From contig CAMJVA010000048.1 of NCBI GenBank assembly GCA_946409145.1, forward strand, positions 1-9,612: a DNA stretch of 9,612 nt. The letters are read 5' to 3'. The position numbers and the translations under genes were made by a program. The notes under the pieces were generated by a model, which saw only the letters and a program-made list of their open reading frames with translations, had not been told where the DNA came from and made no database searches. This DNA is from an uncultured Enterococcus sp. (GTDB taxonomy: Bacteria; Bacillota; Bacilli; Lactobacillales; Enterococcaceae). Positions 5,214 to 9,612 of this stretch are shown here, piece by piece; within the stretch, counting starts at the first letter, position 1; each line of letters starts with the position of its first letter.

Positions 5214-6392
5214 TTGGGTAAGTCACCATCTTTTTATGAAAAGTTAGATGACAAAAATCGGTATATTTTAAAGTGTTGTTATTATGTTTTTGCAGTGAAC
5301 GGGCTGTACGGAATGATTATGGGGTCCTTATTACCTTACATTTCTGAAAGTTATCATTTAAGTGATACGGTTTCTGGTTCATTGTTGTCTGCTCATTATG
5401 TGGGAAATTTATTAGCCAGTTTTATTGCTGGAGTGTTGCCACTTTATTTTGGGCGAAAAAATGCCATTATTTTCCTATCAAGTTTTGTTAGTGCCGGCTT
5501 TATTTTAATGATTACTACCGGAAATCCATTTTTACTGTTATTGAGTTTTTTCTTTACAGGATTATCTAGAGGAAGTATCTCCAATTTTAATAATTCCATG
5601 GTGAATGAAATCTCTGAGAGTTCTCCTGCTGCCTTAAGTTTTCTTCATAGTATTTTTGCTATTGGGGCGTTGTTGGCTCCTTATTTAGTCATTGCTTCTG
5701 TGAAAAGTTTTGGTTTTTCCGGCTGGAAAATAGCTGGGATAGTTATTGTTATTTTAACGGTGATTTCTTTAATTTTATTTTCCAGAATGGATATGCCACG
5801 ACTTCAGAAAAAAGAAAAAGTAAAAGTATCTTATGAGTTTTTAAAAGAAAAGAATTTTTGGATTTTAGCGGGACTTTTATTTTTCTATTTGTGCGGAGAA
5901 TCTACCATTAATGGCTGGTTAGTGAAATATTTTGTAGATAGTCAAATTTTAACCATTGGCTATGCTCAGTTTTTAGCTTCTCTTTTATGGGTAGGGGTTT
6001 TATTAGGCCGTTTAGCTGTTTCTGCTAAAGGGGATCTTTTCCCAAAAGAAAAAATTCTTTTTGTTTTAACCATTGCTATGACCATCTTTTTTGGAATTTT
6101 ACTAGGAACGAAAAATCAAATGGTCATTACAGTGGCAATTTTTGGCTTAGGTCTATCTATGGCCGGAGTTTATCCCACGACTATCGCCGCTTCTGGGAAT
6201 TTTATTAAAAAATATCCCATGGCCATGGGCATTCTTTTAGTGATAGGAGGCATTGGGTCCATTGTAATGCCTTTAATTACTGGGAGCTTATCTGATCACT
6301 TGGGCATTTTTTATGGCATGGCCGCCATTATTGTTGCTTTAGCTTTAACTATTTTGTGTGTCTTTTTATACAGCAGAAGTGAAAAAAATTAA
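5214..6392 (+). CDS. MFS transporter, 12 transmembrane helices, FucP/sugar-permease-like
   Basis: A 392-residue integral membrane protein of the major facilitator superfamily. Hydrophobic segments fall at about 22-43, 54-78, 84-101, 105-125, 142-163, 172-190, 214-236, 246-267, 280-298, 302-322, 336-357 and 364-386, with a central charged loop (191-212) as usual between the two six-helix halves. YFGRKNA (78-84) is the motif A remnant in loop 2-3. NFNNSMVNE (124-132) and LHSIFAIGALLAPYL (144-158) recall the fucose/hexose permease-like MFS branch, but the substrate cannot be read from sequence. The start is TTG at 5214, chosen because AAGGGG (5199-5204) sits 9 bases upstream and because the N-terminus is then a short cytoplasmic tail. 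It is transcribed alone: terminator upstream, long hairpin downstream. A TTG start and weak -35 suggest modest expression. Confidence 0.85.
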   Translation: MGKSPSFYEKLDDKNRYILKCCYYVFAVNGLYGMIMGSLLPYISESYHLSDTVSGSLLSAHYVGNLLASFIAGVLPLYFGRKNAIIFLSSFVSAGFILMITTGNPFLLLLSFFFTGLSRGSISNFNNSMVNEISESSPAALSFLHSIFAIGALLAPYLVIASVKSFGFSGWKIAGIVIVILTVISLILFSRMDMPRLQKKEKVKVSYEFLKEKNFWILAGLLFFYLCGESTINGWLVKYFVDSQILTIGYAQFLASLLWVGVLLGRLAVSAKGDLFPKEKILFVLTIAMTIFFGILLGTKNQMVITVAIFGLGLSMAGVYPTTIAASGNFIKKYPMAMGILLVIGGIGSIVMPLITGSLSDHLGIFYGMAAIIVALALTILCVFLYSRSEKN

Positions 6393-6421
6393 TTCTTTAA
6401 AATAAAATTTAAAAAAATAAT

Positions 6422-6493
6422 AGAGCAAGAGCCATTGAAAAGACCTTAAATTGTAATAAAAAAGGCCTTTCCTAAATGGTCTTGCTCTTTTTT
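6422..6493 (+). terminator. Long composite hairpin terminator after the MFS gene
   Basis: AGAGCAAGA (6422-6430) pairs fully with TCTTGCTCT (6480-6488), and CCATT (6432-6436) with AATGG (6475-6479) after one bulged G. An inner helix pairs 6437-6447 with 6462-6472 at 9 of 11 positions. T's follow to 6493. At about 67 bases it is far longer than the other terminators here. Its left side is preceded by A's, so it may also work weakly on the minus strand. Confidence 0.8.
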
Positions 6494-6541
6494 GAAAATT
6501 TTAAGCAGAATCCTTTCCTTCTTTTTCTCTGAAAGTTATCT

Positions 6542-6547
6542 TATAAT
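6542..6547 (+). promoter_or_regulatory. sfsA promoter -10 box
   Basis: A perfect TATAAT lies 37 bases before the sfsA ATG and follows the upstream terminator. The -35 position at 17 bases reads TTCTTT, a weak match. Confidence 0.6.
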
Positions 6548-6584
6548 GAGTAGATTCATCATTTAAGATAAAAGAAGGAAAATA

Positions 6585-7301
6585 ATGTTTTATAAAAATA
6601 TTCAAGAAGGCACTTTTATTGCCCGTCCTAATCGTTTTATTGCTCATTGTCTTTTAAACGGCGAAGTCATTGTCGCTCACGTGAAAAATACTGGTCGAGG
6701 AAAAGAAGTATTTCTCCCAGGAGCTAAGGTAGGGTTAGTGTATGACCCTAATCCAAAGCGTAAAACTCATTATGATTTAGTCAGTGTGTTGAAAAAAGAC
6801 ACTTGGTTTAATATTGATAGTCAGTTGCCTAATCATTTAGTATTTGAAAGTTTAAAAAACGGCTTGCCTTTACCGGGTCTAAAAAAACTCACAGTGATTA
6901 AACCGGAAACTTTTTTTCAAGAGGCTCGTTTTGATTTTTATTTAGAAGATGAAACAGGCGAAAAGGGCTTTTTAGAAGTAAAAGGCATGACTCATGAAAA
7001 TAAAGGCTTAGGGGCTTTTCCTGATGCTCCAAGTTTACGAGGGTTAAAGCACGTGGACCATTTAATTACGGCGCAAAATTTAGGCTATCACACCTTTGTT
7101 TTTTTCTTAGCTCAAAGTTCTTCTATGAAAAAAGGAACCGTGAATACTGAAATGCAACCAGCCTTTGCTGAAAAAATTACTGAGGCCAAAAGAGCTGGAA
7201 CAGAAATTCTTTGTTATAATTGTGATGTTAGCCCAGGCACTATTTTTCTCAAAGACAAAATTTTCTTTGACGAAAATCTGCCTTTTGACTCTCCTGTGTA
7301 A
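6585..7301 (+). CDS. sfsA: SfsA family DNA/RNA nuclease-fold protein
   Basis: A 238-residue cytoplasmic protein of the SfsA family, first named in E. coli as a sugar fermentation stimulation protein and classed by its fold as a nucleic-acid-binding PD-(D/E)xK-type nuclease. The N-terminal OB-like part has RPNRFIAHCLLNGEVIVAHV and NTGRGKEVFLPGAKV (35-49), then DPNPKRKTHYDLVSV (54-68) and the family's D-Q-PNHLVFE segment (78-88). The nuclease-like core is visible as ARFDFYLED (114-122, D117) and FLEVKGMT (129-136, E131 and K133), followed by FPDAPSLRGLKHVDHL (145-160). The length is typical. AAGGA (6575-6579) is 5 bases from the ATG. It has its own promoter. The physiological role is unsettled even in model species. 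Its 3' end is imperfectly repeated just downstream. Confidence 0.93.
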   Translation: MFYKNIQEGTFIARPNRFIAHCLLNGEVIVAHVKNTGRGKEVFLPGAKVGLVYDPNPKRKTHYDLVSVLKKDTWFNIDSQLPNHLVFESLKNGLPLPGLKKLTVIKPETFFQEARFDFYLEDETGEKGFLEVKGMTHENKGLGAFPDAPSLRGLKHVDHLITAQNLGYHTFVFFLAQSSSMKKGTVNTEMQPAFAEKITEAKRAGTEILCYNCDVSPGTIFLKDKIFFDENLPFDSPV

Positions 7302-7376
7302 TTAAGTAAATGTAGTCTTTGTTGTACCAGTGTAACTAAGAAAATCTGTCTTTTAACGATGCTCTCGTGTCATTAA
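7272..7376 (+). repeat. Imperfect tandem duplication of the sfsA 3' end
   Basis: Copy 1 (7272-7305) covers the last codons and stop of sfsA; copy 2 (7340-7376) lies 68 bases further in the intergenic space. GAAAATCTGCCTTTTGAC and GAAAATCTGTCTTTTAAC agree at 16 of 18 bases. The tails then align as TCTCCTGTGTAATTAA and TCTCGTGTCATTAA, with short indels. The spacer (7306-7339) shows no clear similarity to sfsA. Confidence 0.6.
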
Positions 7377-7378
7377 AA
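7351..7378. repeat. Stem-loop just upstream of the oxidoreductase ribosome binding site
   Basis: TTTTAACGATGC (7351-7362) and GTGTCATTAAAA (7367-7378) can pair with one mismatch and two G-T wobbles around a TCTC loop. No T tract follows in either direction, so it is not a terminator. It ends 4 bases before the GGAGG at 7383. Confidence 0.45.
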
Positions 7379-7382
7379 AAAT

Positions 7383-7387
7383 GGAGG
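7383..7387 (+). promoter_or_regulatory. Ribosome binding site that fixes the oxidoreductase start at 7395
   Basis: GGAGG is only 1 base from the first in-frame ATG (7389), too close for initiation, but 7 bases from the second ATG (7395). The second is therefore the likely start, giving the N-terminus MLKLGIVGTS with the beta-strand/glycine loop in its usual place. Confidence 0.8.
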
Positions 7388-7394
7388 AATGACC

Positions 7395-8387
7395 ATGCTT
7401 AAATTAGGAATTGTTGGTACGAGTTTTATTTCCCATGATTTTATCACCGCTGCTCTTTTAACCAAAGATTATGTTTTAGAAGGAATTTATTCCCGAACAA
7501 AAAGTCGAGGAGATGACTTTTTAAAAACAATAGAAAAAAATGTTCCCGTGTATCATCACTGGGAAGAATTTTTAGCCGCTGATTTAGATGTGATTTATTT
7601 AGCCAGTCCCAATAGTGTGCATTTTTCTCAAGCCATGGATTGTTTAAAACACCACAAAAATATTATTGTGGAAAAACCTGCTTTTACTAGTCCAGAAGAA
7701 TTTAATCAAGTGATTACTTTAGCTAATGAAAATAATCTTTTTTATTTTGAAGCAGCGCGACACATTCATGAGCCTGGTTTTAAAAAACTTCAAGAACAGT
7801 TGCCAAATTTAGGAGAAATTCTTGGAGGAAGTTTTACTTACGCCAAGTATTCTTCTCGTTATGATCTTGTTTTAAAAGGGGAAGAACCGAATATTTTTTC
7901 TTTGAAATATGCTGGGGGCGCCTTAATGGACCTTGGAGTGTATTTAATTTATGCAGCAGTGGCTTTATTTGGTCTACCGGAAAAATCCAGTTACACCTGT
8001 CAAAAAATTGCCACAGGCGTAGATGGTTACGGCACAGGAGTGTTAACTTATGAGAATTTCCAAGTGACCTTTCATTGTGGTAAAATAATGGACTCAAAGG
8101 CGCCTAATGAAATTTACACCAAAGAAGGCACCTTTATTTTGCCAAAAATTACAGGCATTGAAGAAATTTCCTATTTTTCTCGGGAAAAAAAGACCATATG
8201 GCAACAGTTTTACCCTATGGACTATCCACCAATGTATTATGAAGCAAAAGATTTTTCTAAGGTGATGCTTCACCCAGAAAATAAAGCTTTAGGAAAAGAT
8301 TATGAAGAGTGGGTAGAATTATCTCGAAATGTAAATACTGTTTTAGACCATTTACAAAAAAGTGGTCACTTAAATTTTAAACGTTAA
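7395..8387 (+). CDS. Gfo/Idh/MocA-family NAD(P)-dependent oxidoreductase
   Basis: A 330-residue cytoplasmic dehydrogenase from ATG 7395. The N-terminal Rossmann domain has LKLGIVGTSFIS (2-13) as dinucleotide loop, a strand ending in IYSRT (31-35), DVIYLASPNSVHF (65-77) and the family signature VEKPAF (92-97) with catalytic-type K94. The C-terminal alpha/beta domain carries FEAARHIHEPGF (118-129) and GGALMDLGVYLIY (174-186). The family oxidises or reduces sugars, inositols and related alcohols. The nearest type appears to be the uncharacterised group common in lactic acid bacteria, so no substrate is proposed. I found no promoter in the 93 bases after sfsA and no terminator there, so read-through from sfsA is plausible. 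The helicase follows after 10 bases. Confidence 0.9.
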   Translation: MLKLGIVGTSFISHDFITAALLTKDYVLEGIYSRTKSRGDDFLKTIEKNVPVYHHWEEFLAADLDVIYLASPNSVHFSQAMDCLKHHKNIIVEKPAFTSPEEFNQVITLANENNLFYFEAARHIHEPGFKKLQEQLPNLGEILGGSFTYAKYSSRYDLVLKGEEPNIFSLKYAGGALMDLGVYLIYAAVALFGLPEKSSYTCQKIATGVDGYGTGVLTYENFQVTFHCGKIMDSKAPNEIYTKEGTFILPKITGIEEISYFSREKKTIWQQFYPMDYPPMYYEAKDFSKVMLHPENKALGKDYEEWVELSRNVNTVLDHLQKSGHLNFKR

Positions 8388-8397
8388 AGGAGTTACT

Positions 8398-9504
8398 ATG
8401 GCAAACTTATTTCCACCAAAAAACTTTTTATCCTTATGGGAAAAAAATGGTTTCAATAAACCAACCACCATTCAAGAACAAAGTCTCACCCCTATTTTAA
8501 ACGGGGAAAATCTTTTAGGCATTTCGCCTACAGGAACGGGAAAAACCTTAGCTTATCTTTTACCAGCTCTAGAACGGTTAACCACTTTACCAGCAAAAAG
8601 TCAGCTTTTAATCATCGCTCCTAGTCAAGAATTAGCTGTGCAAATTCAAGAAGTAGCTAGAATCTATGGAAGCATTTTGAATTTTAAAGTAGCCGGACTT
8701 ATTGGTGGGGGAAATGTGAAACGCCAACAAGAAAAATTAAAAAAGAAACCAGAAATTTTAGTGGGTACCCCAGGACGTGTCTTAGAACTGTTACAAAGTA
8801 AAAAAATTAAATGGCCAGATTTAAAAATAATCATTTTAGATGAAGTGGATCTTTTATTAAAAGAGCCAGGAAATTTAACCGAGAAAATTTTAAATCACGG
8901 GATTAAAGACTATCAACTTTTAGGTTTTTCAGCCACTGAATTAGGAGAAGAGTTACGAGAAAAATATTTCACTAACCAACTTCAACTAGCCCCAGAAGAG
9001 ATGACCATTGAACAATCTTATATTATGGTAGAAAAAAGAAAAAAAGTGCAACTGTTAAAACGCCTAGCACAAATTCCTAATCTGTCCGCTTTAGTGTTTT
9101 TTAATCAATTACAAGATTTAGGAGTAGCCTATGAAAAACTGAAATTTGAAGGGGTCAAAGTGGAAAATTTAGCTTCTGACGAAAATAAATTTCAACGAAA
9201 AGAAGCCTTGAATAATTTTAAAGAAGGAAAAGCGACTTTTTTACTCACCACAGATGTGGCCAGTCGCGGCATTGATTTAGAAAAATTACCTTACGTGATT
9301 AGTTTTGATCTGCCGCAAAATACGGAGCAATTTATTCACCGAAAAGGTCGCACAGGTCGCATGGGTGAAAAAGGGGAAGTCCTTGTGTTCTCTTTACCGC
9401 AAGAAGTTTCTTTTTTGAAAAAATTACCAGGGAATTTTACGGAAAAAACAGTTTCTCACGCCCAATTAATACCTGTTACTTCTGAGACAAAAAGAAATAG
9501 CTAA
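8398..9504 (+). CDS. yfmL: DEAD-box RNA helicase, YfmL-like
   Basis: A 368-residue ATP-dependent RNA helicase. All core motifs are present: Q motif (TTIQEQ, 23-28), Walker A SPTGTGKT (43-50), Ia APSQELA (74-80), GG (103-104), Ib TPGR (124-127), II DEVD (148-151, the usual DEAD altered at the third and fourth positions), III SAT (178-180), V TDVASRGID (285-293) and VI HRKGRTGR (314-321). It has almost no extension after the second RecA domain. It resembles B. subtilis YfmL (about 376 residues, linked to ribosome assembly and cold growth) in length and in SPTGTGKTLAY, IGGxNVKxQ-EKLKKxP and QLLxFSAT, by memory comparison. AAAGGAG (8386-8392) overlaps the preceding stop, so it is translated with the oxidoreductase. 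The motif II variant keeps both metal/water-contacting acids, so activity is expected. Confidence 0.93.
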   Translation: MANLFPPKNFLSLWEKNGFNKPTTIQEQSLTPILNGENLLGISPTGTGKTLAYLLPALERLTTLPAKSQLLIIAPSQELAVQIQEVARIYGSILNFKVAGLIGGGNVKRQQEKLKKKPEILVGTPGRVLELLQSKKIKWPDLKIIILDEVDLLLKEPGNLTEKILNHGIKDYQLLGFSATELGEELREKYFTNQLQLAPEEMTIEQSYIMVEKRKKVQLLKRLAQIPNLSALVFFNQLQDLGVAYEKLKFEGVKVENLASDENKFQRKEALNNFKEGKATFLLTTDVASRGIDLEKLPYVISFDLPQNTEQFIHRKGRTGRMGEKGEVLVFSLPQEVSFLKKLPGNFTEKTVSHAQLIPVTSETKRNS

Positions 9505-9526
9505 AAAATATTTTTAAAAAGAAAAA

Positions 9527-9601
9527 CTAGGAAAGAGGAATAAGACAAAGGTAGAGGCATTAAACACTTTTATCTCAACCTTTTTCCTTTTCTTTTCTTA
9601 G
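9527..9601. terminator. Long purine/pyrimidine stem-loop after the helicase gene
   Basis: The left arm is nearly all purine and the right arm nearly all pyrimidine. AAAGGTAGAG (9547-9556) pairs with CTCAACCTTT (9574-9583) with one mismatch, and CTAGGAAA (9527-9534) pairs with TTTTCTTAG near 9593-9601 including a wobble. The middle pairs imperfectly. On the minus strand the stem is followed by TTTTTCTTTTT, a good tail for stopping a gene converging from beyond the window. On the plus strand the tail is poor within the window. It is probably a terminator, possibly for both directions. Confidence 0.5.
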
Positions 9602-9612
9602 AAAAATCCTTT

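Noticed and set aside
6422..6493. Riboswitch or T-box leader of sfsA
   Set aside because: The hairpin ends in a T tract and precedes the sfsA promoter -10 at 6542, so it is outside the sfsA transcript; no T-box or riboswitch signature was seen.
7389..7394. Upstream in-frame ATG as start of the oxidoreductase
   Set aside because: It is 1 base from GGAGG, too close to initiate; the ATG at 7395 has 7-base spacing and the expected N-terminus.
7834..8097. 87-codon open frame on the minus strand
   Set aside because: It lies wholly inside the oxidoreductase gene, has no ribosome binding site, and its protein has no recognisable motif; it is a shadow frame.
8545..8556. DEVD in place of DEAD as sign of a dead helicase (motif II itself at 8839-8850; Walker A encoded near this point)
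   Set aside because: Both functional acids of motif II and all other ATPase motifs are intact, and variants at the last positions are common in the superfamily.
1..9612. Mobile element, prophage, CRISPR array, toxin-antitoxin pair, tRNA or rRNA
   Set aside because: No transposase, integrase, terminal repeats flanking cargo, spaced direct repeats, or cloverleaf was seen; every gene is a recognisable core function except the small membrane protein, and there is no gene-free gap above 300 bases.

Overview
The window is an ordinary-looking stretch of chromosome from an AT-rich Gram-positive bacterium, most likely a lactic acid bacterium of the Enterococcaceae (Enterococcus, Vagococcus or a close relative). 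The evidence is the low GC content, strong AGGAGG-type ribosome binding sites, U-tailed hairpin terminators, a folE-rdgB-folP folate cluster of the Lactobacillales type, and an EfaR/ScaR-type manganese repressor next to zwf. The family assignment is an inference from gene content and memory; no search was run.

Layout. (1) 1-1469, plus strand: the end of a folate operon, with the C-terminus of GTP cyclohydrolase I (folE), a HAM1/RdgB-family NTP pyrophosphatase and dihydropteroate synthase (folP). It closes with a symmetrical terminator shared with the converging zwf gene. (2) 3660-1504, minus strand: a DtxR-family manganese repressor followed by glucose-6-phosphate dehydrogenase. The repressor stop codon lies inside the ribosome binding site of zwf. 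(3) 3661-3822: divergent promoter region with a NagR/DasR-like operator in front of nagB. (4) 3823-4527 nagB, 4674-5021 a small membrane-anchored protein and 5214-6392 a 12-helix MFS transporter, each with its own terminator. (5) 6585-7301 sfsA, followed by a short imperfect duplication of its own 3' end. (6) 7395-9504: a Gfo/Idh/MocA oxidoreductase and a compact YfmL-like DEAD-box RNA helicase as a two-gene unit. The window ends in a purine/pyrimidine-armed stem-loop.

Function. The genes are core metabolism: folate synthesis, NADPH supply through the oxidative pentose phosphate entry step, manganese homeostasis, amino-sugar breakdown, transport and RNA handling. I see no phage, insertion sequence, CRISPR array, tRNA, rRNA or defence system.

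The best lead for something undescribed is the RdgB-family protein. It sits between folE and folP, where a dihydroneopterin-triphosphate pyrophosphatase is needed, and its base-recognition motif is altered (SHR to SPR). Other points of interest are the repressor-zwf coupling, the nagB operator, the inverted repeat upstream of the MFS gene and the long composite hairpin after it, and the duplicated sfsA tail.
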